Below are positions 1 through 8,984 of a stretch of DNA of 64,000 nt, piece by piece. Below the pieces are notes generated by a model. It saw nothing but the letters and a program-made list of their open reading frames with translations. It made no database searches and was not told where the DNA came from. The DNA lies in the NCBI RefSeq assembly GCF_024721975.1, contig NZ_JANQBB010000004.1, forward strand, positions 310,001 to 374,000. Reading direction: 5' to 3'. Each line of letters starts with the position of its first letter. The stretch's first letter is position 1. The DNA comes from Paenibacillus endoradicis. Its GTDB lineage: Bacteria; Bacillota; Bacilli; Paenibacillales; Paenibacillaceae. Position numbers and translations under genes: made by a program.

Positions 1-1
1 T

Positions 2-820
2 TGTTTTTGGGGTGTAGGTGCGACACTAGGTCCAATTATTATGGCTTCGTTTATTGCTGGAGATAAAGTTTGGAGACAAGGTTATTTCACCGTTGCTTGT
101 ATTCAATTCATTCTTGTTGTTATACTTTTCGTTTCTTTGCCACTGTGGGATAAAGTAGCCAAAAGAAGTATGGCAACGAAAGTAGAGGCTCATTCAGAAG
201 AAACTGAACTAGAGCTAGAACAACATGCTGAGACGAGAAAACCATGGCAAATAAAAGGCGTTAAACTAGCAATGCTAACCTTTATATTTTACTGTGGGAT
301 TGAAGCAAGTATGGGGTTGTGGGGAAGTAGCTTTCTAGTTAACATGAAAAATTTACCGGCTGCAACGGCGGCACAATGGGTATCTTGGTTTTATATAGGC
401 ATTACAGTAGGGAGAATGATTACTGGATTTATTACATTTGCAATGAGCAGCCGAATGTTAATTAGATACGGTCAGTTGATTGCTTTAGTAGGTGCAATAT
501 TACTTGTATTACCGTTACCATCCATCATTTCATTGATTGGATTTATGATTGTAGGATTAGGATTAGCACCAATATTTCCGTGTATGTTGCATGAGACACC
601 TGCACGCTTTGGGAAGAAGAACGCTCAGTCAATCATGGGTTTCCAAATGGCCGCTGCCTATACAGGTAGTACATTAGTTCCTCCGATGCTAGGATTGTTG
701 GCAACCAATATAACGATTGGAATTTTCCCTATATTTATTACAATATTTGCGATCGCCATGTTATTGTGTACGGAGCAGTTAAATCGTTTCATAGCAAAGC
801 TGCGTGTAAGTGTAAGATAG
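2..820 (+). CDS. MFS transporter, C-terminal part (partial gene)
   Basis: The reading frame is open from base 2, so the gene begins before the window; an internal ATG at 41 is not a likely start. The visible 272 residues hold a motif of the type CFWGVGATLGP in a membrane helix, a charged Glu-rich cytoplasmic loop (about residues 65-80), and then six hydrophobic segments, which fits the second half of a 12-helix major facilitator. The ending GxxxAPIFPCMLHETPARFG resembles FucP/YfkF-like sugar or drug facilitators. Substrate cannot be told. The gene is closed by a strong hairpin terminator at 839-866, so it is separate from the next transporter. Confidence 0.8.
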   Translation, partial: CFWGVGATLGPIIMASFIAGDKVWRQGYFTVACIQFILVVILFVSLPLWDKVAKRSMATKVEAHSEETELELEQHAETRKPWQIKGVKLAMLTFIFYCGIEASMGLWGSSFLVNMKNLPAATAAQWVSWFYIGITVGRMITGFITFAMSSRMLIRYGQLIALVGAILLVLPLPSIISLIGFMIVGLGLAPIFPCMLHETPARFGKKNAQSIMGFQMAAAYTGSTLVPPMLGLLATNITIGIFPIFITIFAIAMLLCTEQLNRFIAKLRVSVR

Positions 821-838
821 AGTAATTATATATGTTAG

Positions 839-866
839 AAAAGCCACTTTAAGTGGCTTTTCTTCG
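839..866 (+). terminator. Rho-independent terminator of the first MFS gene
   Basis: Inverted repeat AAAAGCCAC / GTGGCTTTT with a five-base loop, followed by TCTTCGTTT, placed 18 bases after the stop codon. Confidence 0.8.
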
Positions 867-885
867 TTTATTGTAATATGAGAGC

Positions 886-914
886 TTGACACATTATTCT
901 ATTAGGGATATTAT
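886..914 (+). promoter_or_regulatory. Sigma-A type promoter
   Basis: TTGACA at 886-891, exactly 17 bases, then TATTAT at 909-914. This is close to the vegetative consensus. The next start codon downstream is the MFS gene at 1197, which would give a leader of roughly 275 nucleotides. Confidence 0.55.
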
Positions 915-1196
915 AGACACGGTAAGTCTGTGATTGGAATGGACGTACTTCGTTCTAAGGCAAATGCATAACCAGAAGCACTTTATGTTGAAAAGAAGAA
1001 TATAGTTATGAGTTAAGTAGCATTTTTCAATCCAATTAAAGATATTATAAATCTTTAATATCTTTTAAGGAAGGGGAAGTATATAATTGGAGATTTTGCT
1101 ATGAGCGTGAACATGGATTTGAAAGAGGAAGATTTCGGATGACGAAATTAACCACAAAAATATTTACTAATTACATATCAGACTGGAGAAGTATTT

Positions 1197-2348
1197 ATGA
1201 ATCGTGTTGCCATATATTTATTAGCATTAGGTGCCTTTGTCGTAGGTACAGCAGAATTTATTGTTTCAGGAGTTTTAGAGATTATTTCTCGTGATTTAAA
1301 TGTTTCGATTTCGTTGGCTGGCCAATTAGTAACTGTATATGCCTTATCACATGCATTTGGGGCACTTGTACTAGTTATGCTAACTGCACAGTTTGATAGA
1401 AAAAAAGTTTTATTATATTCTATGCTTGTGTTTATTTTTGGAAATATTATAGCGTTTTTCAGTTTTAATTTTAGTATGCTTATGCTATCCCGTATTGTAC
1501 TAGCAATGAGCGGTGGATTATTTTTTGTTGTCGCAATTAGTTACGCTGCTCAACTTGCGCTACCTGCAAAGCGTGGCGGTGCTATCGCAACAGTTATAAC
1601 TGGATTTACAATTTCTTTGGCACTAGGTGTGCCAATCGGAACACTAATTGCTGCATATTTGGATTGGCGCTATATCTATCTTATTATTGCTGCCGTTACA
1701 CTTATCAATCTTATACTACTTAATAAATTCATTTCTGAATTAAAGGGTAAAAAACAGATCTCATTGAAGCAACAATTACTTTTAATGAAAGATAAGAAAA
1801 TAATTAGTGGTTTATTAATGACTATATTTTGGATGCTTGGATATACAATGGTCTTTGCCTATAGTGCTCCTCTTCTAAGCAACTTAGCTGGTCTTTCTAT
1901 AGAAATGATAAGTACTGCACTTTTAGTGCTTGGTTTATCTGCTTTTGTTGGCTCGCGTATTGGAGGATATGCAGTTGATAAATGGGGGCCTGTTCGAACG
2001 ATTTCTATTAGTTTAATTATTCATTCAACAGCTTTATTCGTTATAACGATAACAGCAACATCCACGCTAGGTGCTTTTCTTACTATTATGGTTTGGGGTG
2101 TAGCAGCATGGACGACGACTCCTGCTAATCAATATTATTTGATCTCATTAAAACCACAATCTTCAGATATTGTCATAAGTTTTAACACTACGCTAATGAA
2201 TATAGGTATGACATTAGGAGCAGCTTTAGGTGGAGTTGTAATTCAATACTCATCTGTACAGAATTTAGGCTGGATTGGCGGGACATTCATATTACTTGCG
2301 TTAGTCTGTTCCACTTTCTCGTTTGTGTCCAGTAAACAATCGCTATAA
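1197..2348 (+). CDS. MFS efflux transporter, DHA1 family (AraJ/PbuE-like)
   Basis: A 383-residue protein with about twelve membrane helices spread evenly along its length, typical for the drug:H+ antiporter-1 family. The first helix has the GTAEFIVSGVL signature and the loop between helices 2 and 3 has FDRKKVLL, corresponding to the motif A loop of these exporters. Family members export purine bases, arabinose or drugs by proton antiport in the cytoplasmic membrane; the substrate here is unknown. GGAGAA lies seven bases before the ATG. It is a single gene followed by a bidirectional terminator facing the germination operon. The upstream leader is unusually long. Confidence 0.85.
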   Translation: MNRVAIYLLALGAFVVGTAEFIVSGVLEIISRDLNVSISLAGQLVTVYALSHAFGALVLVMLTAQFDRKKVLLYSMLVFIFGNIIAFFSFNFSMLMLSRIVLAMSGGLFFVVAISYAAQLALPAKRGGAIATVITGFTISLALGVPIGTLIAAYLDWRYIYLIIAAVTLINLILLNKFISELKGKKQISLKQQLLLMKDKKIISGLLMTIFWMLGYTMVFAYSAPLLSNLAGLSIEMISTALLVLGLSAFVGSRIGGYAVDKWGPVRTISISLIIHSTALFVITITATSTLGAFLTIMVWGVAAWTTTPANQYYLISLKPQSSDIVISFNTTLMNIGMTLGAALGGVVIQYSSVQNLGWIGGTFILLALVCSTFSFVSSKQSL

Positions 2349-2386
2349 GATTAATTTGTGAGGAATAGATAAAGCTCAATAACAGG

Positions 2387-2412
2387 AAGGCTGCCCAGTA
2401 GCAGCCTTATTT
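2387..2412. terminator. Bidirectional terminator between MFS gene and germination operon
   Basis: Perfect 8-base arms AAGGCTGC / GCAGCCTT with a six-base loop, lying between two convergent genes and flanked by A- and T-rich stretches. Confidence 0.7.
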
Positions 2413-2447
2413 CAATTAGCAGCCATAGATAAATTAAAGTGAAAGCA

Positions 2448-3566
2448 TTAATTGAAAATCCCATGTTTAATTACGTGCACATTTACTTTCGCCTCAAACT
2501 CAATAGTCGGATACTTTTCAGCCCAATCAATTTTTTTCCAAGTATTATTGTGGAATGCAATTAATCGTCTTCCGATCGAGAGACTATCTGAATTTGCTTC
2601 TTGAAGTTTCTTAATCACTTTATTTGCTTCCTCGGTTAACTTTTCAGTTGTCTCCTTTTCTAAGTCATTAATTTTTTTGAATGAGTCTAAATTATTTTTT
2701 GGATCTTCGAGTATTTCGATTTTCAAATCTAACTGAATGTTGGCAGAAATATTGTCTGGATCTTGCCCTTTTACTGTTAATTTACGATCAGCTTTTAATA
2801 CATTAATGTATATGTAGTTATTACTTTTTGGAACTTCGTTATTATGAACCTGAATTTTAATTTCTGCGTGTTTGCTTCGTTCATCGGCTAATAACATATA
2901 GATTGTTGATTCATTAATATCTAAATACTTGCCAGTATACTTAGAATCGTTGAACAAAGCCAACCCAATGAATTGTGCTTCTCTTTCCTGTGCTTCTAAA
3001 AGAGGTAATATAATATCAGTTGCCGGATCGTAAAAATCGGAGTACATCGGTCTAGTTTGCCGTGGTATAACGCTGTCAGCTTGGGCACTTTCAAATAGAT
3101 CATTAAGATATCCGCTCATACTGCCTTTTTCATTAAGCTTTAGATGGAGTAGATCAACAGCACGCCCTTTTACAACAGCAGCATTAGCAACTAGAGAACG
3201 TCTTGGATCTCGATAAAATACATCGAGTCCCTGCTTGATATCTTGCTTCGCATAGTCTTCTCCGAACAGGAGGACAATCATTTTTGAAGCATCGAATTGA
3301 CCTGAAATTTTAAGGTCAAGTTGTTTCTCGATGTCCATAGTCGTATCGCCTTCTCCAGTTACGATTTGACTCTCAGCTACTTTTGCCCCTCCTTCGCTGG
3401 AAGTAAATATTGGAATGACAATTGTGCCTAATAACTTGCCTTCCTTAGTTAAATCAAATCCAGAAGTCATAACTAGTTTTGCGTCTTTAAGTAAATTTTG
3501 ATCCCAGCAACCAGTTAACAACATGATACTAAAGCATACGAGCAGGAGTTTTCTAGTCGTATTCAT
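2448..3566 (-). CDS. Ger(x)C family germinant receptor lipoprotein (C subunit)
   Basis: A 372-residue lipoprotein: a basic N terminus, a hydrophobic stretch and the lipobox LTGC, so Cys20 should be lipidated. The mature part begins CWDQ, the hallmark of GerAC/GerKC proteins, and later has the family's DRKLTVKG and helical C-terminal region. It forms the outer-face subunit of a nutrient germinant receptor in the spore inner membrane. Its start overlaps the end of the B-subunit gene by four bases, as expected for translational coupling. The operon order is A-B-C on the minus strand. The nutrient recognised cannot be read from sequence. Confidence 0.93.
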   Translation of the reverse strand: MNTTRKLLLVCFSIMLLTGCWDQNLLKDAKLVMTSGFDLTKEGKLLGTIVIPIFTSSEGGAKVAESQIVTGEGDTTMDIEKQLDLKISGQFDASKMIVLLFGEDYAKQDIKQGLDVFYRDPRRSLVANAAVVKGRAVDLLHLKLNEKGSMSGYLNDLFESAQADSVIPRQTRPMYSDFYDPATDIILPLLEAQEREAQFIGLALFNDSKYTGKYLDINESTIYMLLADERSKHAEIKIQVHNNEVPKSNNYIYINVLKADRKLTVKGQDPDNISANIQLDLKIEILEDPKNNLDSFKKINDLEKETTEKLTEEANKVIKKLQEANSDSLSIGRRLIAFHNNTWKKIDWAEKYPTIEFEAKVNVHVIKHGIFN

Positions 3567-4666
3567 AAAGGTACATCCTCCTTTTCTTTTTTATTGCGAA
3601 TTACTGACACAACTAAAAGGGTGAGAGGCACTATAAAGAGGAATAGAATACCGTAGATATTAGTGAAATTCTCCAATGCTTGAATAACCTTATTGTTAAC
3701 GGGTATTGATAGTACGATGATTAACATCGCAGCTCCGGAGAAATATACGAAGTTTGTTCGATCCGTTTTGCGGAACATATGTGTAATACCGATAGAAGAT
3801 AAATAAAGATACATCATAAATGAAGTAGCAACAGACACTACCCAGATCGAGAAAAACACTAGATCTACTCTATCAATAATATTGAAATATTTGAATTTCA
3901 TAATATACAGTATAGGCTCAGGTATAAACTTTAGCGCCGCAGTTCCAAAATAAGTGATCGTTATAAATGTAAGGTATGTATAAAAAATAGTAACAAATCC
4001 GTTAGCGGTTAGGGCAACCTTTAATTTTCCTATACCCTTTCCAAGGCAATAGGGCATTACAACTAACATCAGTTCAAATCCTTGGAATGCGAAAGTAGCC
4101 TTTGTCGAACCTTTTACCATATTAGAAAAGCCACTTTCTCCTATTGGTAAAATATACAAAAAGTTAATATCCTTTAGGACGAATAGTGTGAATGCTAGTA
4201 GCACAACTAACAATAGTGAGACTACGACAAAAAAACGAGCCATCACCTTCAAGTTTTCCTTTACGCAATATACACTTATTAAGATAAGGAGAACTATTAT
4301 AACCCAAATAGGAGTAAGTGGAAGTATCCATATATTAACCTTCTCTCCAAACTGGAAGGCAATTAATATTGCTGATAAAAAAAAGTAGGTAAAATAGCCG
4401 ATTTTCAAGATATAGGCTATATATTTTCCTACAATGTTGCCCATCAACTCAAAGATGGTTTGTTGTGGGTATTGACGACATAATAACCAAATGACAATAA
4501 TTCCGATCTGTATAAATAGGCCAGCAATAAATACTGAAATCCAAGCATCATTACTTGAAATTCTATACACATCATAAGGTAAGGAGATTACTCCAATGCC
4601 TATTTGAGTTTGAAGGATTATAAAAAAAAGTTGAAATTGAGAAATTTTGTTTTCAGCTTTTATCAT
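3563..4666 (-). CDS. GerAB/GerKB family germinant receptor permease (B subunit)
   Basis: A 367-residue integral membrane protein with about ten helices, beginning KISQFQLFFIILQTQIGIGVISLP, which is the characteristic first helix of spore germination permeases related to the APC amino-acid transporter superfamily. In characterised receptors this subunit binds the nutrient germinant. It lies 25 bases after the A-subunit stop and overlaps the C subunit by four bases. The Gly-rich unwound part of helix 1 (QIGIGVISLP) is intact, suggesting a working receptor. Confidence 0.93.
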   Translation of the reverse strand: MIKAENKISQFQLFFIILQTQIGIGVISLPYDVYRISSNDAWISVFIAGLFIQIGIIVIWLLCRQYPQQTIFELMGNIVGKYIAYILKIGYFTYFFLSAILIAFQFGEKVNIWILPLTPIWVIIVLLILISVYCVKENLKVMARFFVVVSLLLVVLLAFTLFVLKDINFLYILPIGESGFSNMVKGSTKATFAFQGFELMLVVMPYCLGKGIGKLKVALTANGFVTIFYTYLTFITITYFGTAALKFIPEPILYIMKFKYFNIIDRVDLVFFSIWVVSVATSFMMYLYLSSIGITHMFRKTDRTNFVYFSGAAMLIIVLSIPVNNKVIQALENFTNIYGILFLFIVPLTLLVVSVIRNKKEKEDVPL

Positions 4667-4691
4667 TCGGATATAGCTCCCTTGATGCGGA

Positions 4692-6188
4692 TTATTTCTT
4701 CATTTTTTTGGAGTAACGATTGATATGTCTATTTTTGTTCCAAAATATCGGCATTCTAAGTATGGCATCCTTTAAGCTATTCCAGCGAAAAGGTGCAATT
4801 GGTGCAAAATAAGGAGAACCAAATGATTCCAATGTACAAAGATGGATTAACAACGCCATTAACCCAAATACAATGCCAACAAATCCTAAAAGGGATGCTG
4901 CAAACATCATGGGGAATCTTAACAATCGTACGGCTGAACTCATCTCGCTTGATGGCACAACATAACACGCAATAGCAGTCATTGCGACGACGACAATCAT
5001 CGTATTGGATACTAGACCTGCTTTTACAATGGCATCACCAATAACGAGACCTCCGACTATACTGATCGTTGTTCCGATAGACGAAGGAAGTCGAATTCCG
5101 GCTTCTCTAATTAATTCGATCGTCAATTCCATAATAAAAGCTTCAACCAATGGAGGATAAGGAATATTGTCAATTGAACCCTTAACAGTAATAGCGAGTT
5201 GTTGCGGCATCACTCCGTAATGAAATCCGATTACCGCAATATAAATAGCCGGTAACGTTACGGCAACTACAAAGCTAAATAGTCGAATGACACGAATGAA
5301 AGTTCCGACATAGACTCGACTATTATAATCATCAGGCGATTGATAAAATGCAAAGAAATTGGAAGGGATTAATAAGGCGGTAGGAGATCCATCAGCAAAA
5401 ATAGCAATTTTGCCTTCCATCAGGTTAGCCTCGACTCGATCGGGACGCTCTGTATTTAACATTTGCGGAAACGGAGATGCGGTCGAATCCTCTATGTATT
5501 CTTCCAAAAATTCTGTGCTGAACACCATATCCGTAGAAATGCTTTCTAATCTTGCGATCGCTGTTTCTACAATTTTTTCATCAGCCAGACCCTTTATATA
5601 AGCTAAAGCAACCTTTGTATTTGTTTTATCACCGAGTGTTATATATTGAACATACAAGCTTTTATCAACAATTCTATGTCGAAGCAGATTTAAATTGATT
5701 GTTAGATTTTCTATAAATCCTTGATGTGATCCTCTAACGACTCTTTCATTCTCAGGTTCACTCGTAGTTCTAGCGAAATTTGCAGCTGTTTCAATGAAAA
5801 ATACACGTTGCTCTCCATCGATATAGATAGCCGAAAAACCCCCAAGCAATTTTTCAGTTACATCATCAAAGCTTGTTGTATTTGGCAGGTTTCTGAAAGG
5901 GTAATTGGCTTCATTAAATTTGCTAGTAAATTCTGAAAGCTGTAAAAAAAAGTTTTGTTGTAGCTTGTCTTGATCAACAAGTGTTTCGAAATAAAATGCA
6001 ATACAATCTTTGTGATTAAACACAAATCGGCGATTTTTGAGATCCTGTGTGTAAAGAAATTTAGCTTCAAGATAATTAACATTGTCTGTTATAGAACGGA
6101 AAACAGTTGTCACTACAGGTTCAGAATTTTGTGCTATTTCATTATGATCACTATTAGTGAGAGGTAAGTTAGAGTAGTGAAATCTCAT
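4692..6188 (-). CDS. GerAA/GerKA family germinant receptor protein (A subunit)
   Basis: A 498-residue protein with a soluble N-terminal half (about residues 1-290) and a membrane domain with about five helices near the C terminus. Family signatures seen are PFPQMLNTERPD, EGKIAIFADGSPTALLIPSNFF, and the EAFIMELTIELIREAGIRLP segment followed by GLVIGDAIVKAG. This is the GerA-type subunit that oligomerises and, in recent models, forms the ion channel opened at germination. It is the first gene of the operon; AGGATG sits a short distance before the ATG. Such operons are normally transcribed in the forespore by sigma-G; a loose sigma-G-like site lies upstream. Confidence 0.95.
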   Translation of the reverse strand: MRFHYSNLPLTNSDHNEIAQNSEPVVTTVFRSITDNVNYLEAKFLYTQDLKNRRFVFNHKDCIAFYFETLVDQDKLQQNFFLQLSEFTSKFNEANYPFRNLPNTTSFDDVTEKLLGGFSAIYIDGEQRVFFIETAANFARTTSEPENERVVRGSHQGFIENLTINLNLLRHRIVDKSLYVQYITLGDKTNTKVALAYIKGLADEKIVETAIARLESISTDMVFSTEFLEEYIEDSTASPFPQMLNTERPDRVEANLMEGKIAIFADGSPTALLIPSNFFAFYQSPDDYNSRVYVGTFIRVIRLFSFVVAVTLPAIYIAVIGFHYGVMPQQLAITVKGSIDNIPYPPLVEAFIMELTIELIREAGIRLPSSIGTTISIVGGLVIGDAIVKAGLVSNTMIVVVAMTAIACYVVPSSEMSSAVRLLRFPMMFAASLLGFVGIVFGLMALLIHLCTLESFGSPYFAPIAPFRWNSLKDAILRMPIFWNKNRHINRYSKKMKK

Positions 6189-6208
6189 CTGAACACATCC
6201 TGGTGAAT

Positions 6209-6240
6209 TAGTATGTAAAATTTGTATATTAATAACATGC
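6209..6240 (-). promoter_or_regulatory. Possible sigma-G promoter of the germination operon
   Basis: On the minus strand, GCATG (6240-6236) and CATACTA (6215-6209) match the sigma-G -35 and -10 elements. The gap is 20 bases, longer than the usual 17-18, so the call is tentative. Position about 20-50 bases before the A-subunit start fits. Confidence 0.35.
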
Positions 6241-6432
6241 TTATTTTTGATAGAAATTATACGTAATATAACCCTATAAATGGTAATCGTTGGTTAAGTA
6301 TGTCATTCCAAGTCGAAAATAAGCTGAGGAATAGTTACCGTAACTCTAACTACAGTGAATCACTAATAATTACATGAATTTAAGACCAATTATAGAGGTA
6401 TTAACCTAAATAATTCCTGTGATATATTCATT

Positions 6433-6446
6433 TGGAAGCGCTGTCA
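6433..6446. promoter_or_regulatory. CcpA (cre)-like site before the cellulase gene
   Basis: TGGAAGCGCTGTCA matches the catabolite-responsive element consensus TGWNANCGNTNNCA at all fixed positions but one (G for W at position 3), and flanking bases extend the dyad (TTG...CAA). It lies about 90 bases before the GTG start of the GH5 gene. The rest of the 6189-6535 interval is AT-rich and holds no gene. Confidence 0.6.
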
Positions 6447-6535
6447 ACGGTAAAATGTTTAGGAGGAAAACTAACTTTTTACAATCGCTAACAAAAATTT
6501 TATGTTGGACTAGCCAAATTAGGGGAGGTTTTAAT

Positions 6536-8680
6536 GTGAAACATTTTAAGAAATTATTAGTTGCTACTATTTTGTTACTTGCCTTTATGTTACCTACCGT
6601 TAGTTTCGCTGCTGAAAATACGGAGGAAAAGATTGATATACAAAAATATGCAGAAGATATGCAACCTGGATGGAACTTAGGAAATACTTTTGATGCCGTT
6701 GGTAAAGATGAAACAGCGTGGGGTAATCCTACAGTTACGAAAGAGTTTATTGAACAAATAGCTGATCAAGGATACAAAAGCATTAGGATTCCAGTTACAT
6801 TCGATCAAAGAATGGAAGAAGGTCCTAGCTATACAATAGATTCACAGTTCCTAAGTCGATTAGATCAAGTTATCCAGTGGTCACTTGAAGAGAATCTGTA
6901 CGTTATGATCAACATTCATCATGATTCATGGATTTGGCTAGAATCAGGAATGCAGGAAAATCATGATGCATCTCTTGCACGTTACAGTGCTATTTGGACT
7001 CAACTTGCTATTCATTATAAAAATCAGTCTACTAAGCTCATGTTCGAAAGTATTAACGAACCACGTTTTTGGGGAACTGACGAAGAAAAACAAGGGTATC
7101 TTGATGAACTGAATTCATCCTTCTACGATATCGTGAGAAAATCAGGTGGGAAAAATGACATTCGTCCGATCGTTCTACCTACGTTAGATACGGGTTCTGA
7201 ACAACATAAGTTGGATGCGCTTTACAACTTTATCGATAAATTAGATGACCCTAATATTATTTCTACTGTTCATTACTATGGCTTCTGGCCGTTTAGTGTG
7301 AACATTGCTGGCTTCACTACATTTAATGAAGAAACAAAAAACGATATTATTGCTACTTTCGATCGTGTTCATGATAAGTTCACTAAAAACGGTATACCTG
7401 TTGTTATTGGTGAATTTGGATTACTGGGTTTTGATACTGACTTGAATACGATCCAACAAGGAGAAAAGCTTAAATTCTTCGAATTTATGATACACTATGC
7501 TAACGATAAAGGTTTAACGCACATGTTGTGGGATAACGGACAACATTTTGGTCGCGAAACATTCAAATGGTCGAACACGGAACTTTACGAGATGATGAAA
7601 GCTAGCTGGACGACTCGTTCTGCAACGGCGGATTCTAATTTCATCTATGTTGAGCTAGGTGAAGCAATGAAGGATGTAAACAAAACAATTAATGCAAATG
7701 GAAATAAATTAGTTTCACTTGAATTAGCAGGGGCAAAATTGGTTACTGGTCAGGATTATGATTTAGTCGGTGATGTATTAACGGTGAAAGCAAGCCTACT
7801 TAAAAGTGTAACATCATCTAGAAAACTAGGAGTTAATGCTACACTAGTTGCTAATTTTGATAAAGGTAAGAGCTGGAACTTTGATGTTATTACATACAAT
7901 AAGCCAGTTGTTCAAAGTACTGTAGGTACAGCGAATAACTTTACAATTCCAACGACATTCAATGGTGATAATCTTGCTACGATGGAAGCTGTTAATGCGG
8001 ATGGTAGTTTTGCAGGTCCACAAAACTGGACTTCATTCAAAGAGTTTGCCTATACGTTTGCACCTAACTATGATGCAAACAAAATTATTCTTAAAGAGAA
8101 TTTCTTCAAAGAAGTTAATGATGGCACAGTAAAATTAACACTTCATTTCTGGAGTGGTGAAGTTCTTACTTATATGGTTACAAAACATGGTGATAATATT
8201 GTAGGTTATGCAGAGGAAACTGCAGCTGCTGGCAGCAATATGACACGCGCAGAATTCATTCAGATTTTAATGAATACATTCGATCTTCTTGATGAAACGG
8301 CTGTAAGTTCATTTACAGATGTGGAGAAGGATGCAACGTATGCTAATGCAGTAGCAAGTGCGGAAAAAGTTCAAATTATTAATGGTAATGGAAATAACAA
8401 ATTCGGGGTTAACGATCTTATTACCCGTGAAGATACAGCTGTTATTTTGCATCGCGTTATGACATTATTGGAGATTAAAGAAGGAACTGCAACTGCAGTT
8501 ACTTTTAAGGATCAAGATTCTATTAGCAAGTATGCGATAACTGCGGTTGGTAAGCTACAGCAATCTGGTATTATTCTTGGTAAGGCTAATGGATTCTATG
8601 ATCCTAGTAGCTTAGCAACTAGAGTAGAAGCTACAACGATGATGTACAGACTACTTATTCAAAATTCTGACGAGAACTAA
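6536..8680 (+). CDS. Secreted S-layer-anchored GH5 cellulase (GH5-X2-CBM46-SLH)
   Basis: The start is GTG at 6536, preceded by AGGGGAGG; the 714-residue product then opens with a clean signal peptide (cleavage near residue 25, VSFA). Residues about 40-340 form a GH5 catalytic domain, probably subfamily 4, with MQPGWNLGNTFDA at its start, acid/base Glu175 in INEP and nucleophile Glu293 in IGEFG. After about residue 345 come an Ig-like X2/CBM_X domain and a CBM46-like domain, the layout known from Bacillus halodurans Cel5B, an endoglucanase that also acts on xyloglucan. The C terminus (about 590-710) has two S-layer-homology repeats (NMTRAEFIQIL, TDVEK, ITREDTAVILHRV, RVEATTMMYRLL), so the enzyme should stay on the cell wall. 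A cre-like site upstream predicts glucose repression. Confidence 0.92.
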   Translation: MKHFKKLLVATILLLAFMLPTVSFAAENTEEKIDIQKYAEDMQPGWNLGNTFDAVGKDETAWGNPTVTKEFIEQIADQGYKSIRIPVTFDQRMEEGPSYTIDSQFLSRLDQVIQWSLEENLYVMINIHHDSWIWLESGMQENHDASLARYSAIWTQLAIHYKNQSTKLMFESINEPRFWGTDEEKQGYLDELNSSFYDIVRKSGGKNDIRPIVLPTLDTGSEQHKLDALYNFIDKLDDPNIISTVHYYGFWPFSVNIAGFTTFNEETKNDIIATFDRVHDKFTKNGIPVVIGEFGLLGFDTDLNTIQQGEKLKFFEFMIHYANDKGLTHMLWDNGQHFGRETFKWSNTELYEMMKASWTTRSATADSNFIYVELGEAMKDVNKTINANGNKLVSLELAGAKLVTGQDYDLVGDVLTVKASLLKSVTSSRKLGVNATLVANFDKGKSWNFDVITYNKPVVQSTVGTANNFTIPTTFNGDNLATMEAVNADGSFAGPQNWTSFKEFAYTFAPNYDANKIILKENFFKEVNDGTVKLTLHFWSGEVLTYMVTKHGDNIVGYAEETAAAGSNMTRAEFIQILMNTFDLLDETAVSSFTDVEKDATYANAVASAEKVQIINGNGNNKFGVNDLITREDTAVILHRVMTLLEIKEGTATAVTFKDQDSISKYAITAVGKLQQSGIILGKANGFYDPSSLATRVEATTMMYRLLIQNSDEN

Positions 8681-8756
8681 TATAGGTATAACTAAAGGTG
8701 AAAATTCACCTAGTAGTTCTCCAACGAAAATTATAGCGTAATAAAGTATGACAAAG

Positions 8757-8803
8757 CGGTGATTTCTTCTCGATTTTCTTTCGAGGAGTGATCGCCGTTT
8801 TTT
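8757..8803 (+). terminator. Terminator of the cellulase gene
   Basis: Long imperfect hairpin CGGTGAT...TCTCGA / TCGAGGAG...ATCGCCG followed by six T residues. A smaller hairpin AGGTGA/TCACCT sits just after the stop codon near 8696-8711. Confidence 0.75.
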
Positions 8804-8877
8804 ATGGGGTGTTGTTTTTTGAAGTACTCATTCTACCTTCTGTTTCACATAAAAATTCTCTAGATATGGTCGTTATT

Positions 8878-8907
8878 TATAGCAAACGGTTCTGTCGCAA
8901 AGCTATA
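8878..8907 (+). promoter_or_regulatory. Stem-loop with GEMM-like bases upstream of the chemoreceptor
   Basis: TATAGC pairs with GCTATA around an 18-base loop that begins GCAAAC and ends GTCGCAAAGC. These strings resemble the conserved GGCAAACC and GACGCAAAGC of class I c-di-GMP riboswitches, but the P1b helix with its GNRA loop is missing and no downstream half is evident. It may be a degenerate riboswitch or chance. The 8804-8984 gap has nothing else I recognise. Confidence 0.25.
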
Positions 8908-8984
8908 GAGTTTATTGTATACTTATGATTTACTCCATATATAACTTTTGTATGCAATATTTTCTAATTTAAAGGAGAATTTCA

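Larger units (their letters stand above)
821..1196. other. 376-base intergenic region with long leader before the second MFS gene
   Basis: After the terminator this region carries one good promoter (886-914) and then about 280 bases before the next start codon. Only very short frames occur (for example ATG at 939, about ten codons), none with recognisable content. Bases 1089-1200 read as an open frame rich in Arg, Glu and Trp codons that runs into the MFS start; I do not recognise it and it may be a decayed gene end or untranslated leader. Confidence 0.4.

Noticed and set aside
6419..6535. Upstream extension of the cellulase frame from a GTG at 6419
   Set aside because: It has no ribosome site, would bury the signal peptide at residue 40, and includes the cre-like site; the GTG at 6536 follows a strong AGGGGAGG.
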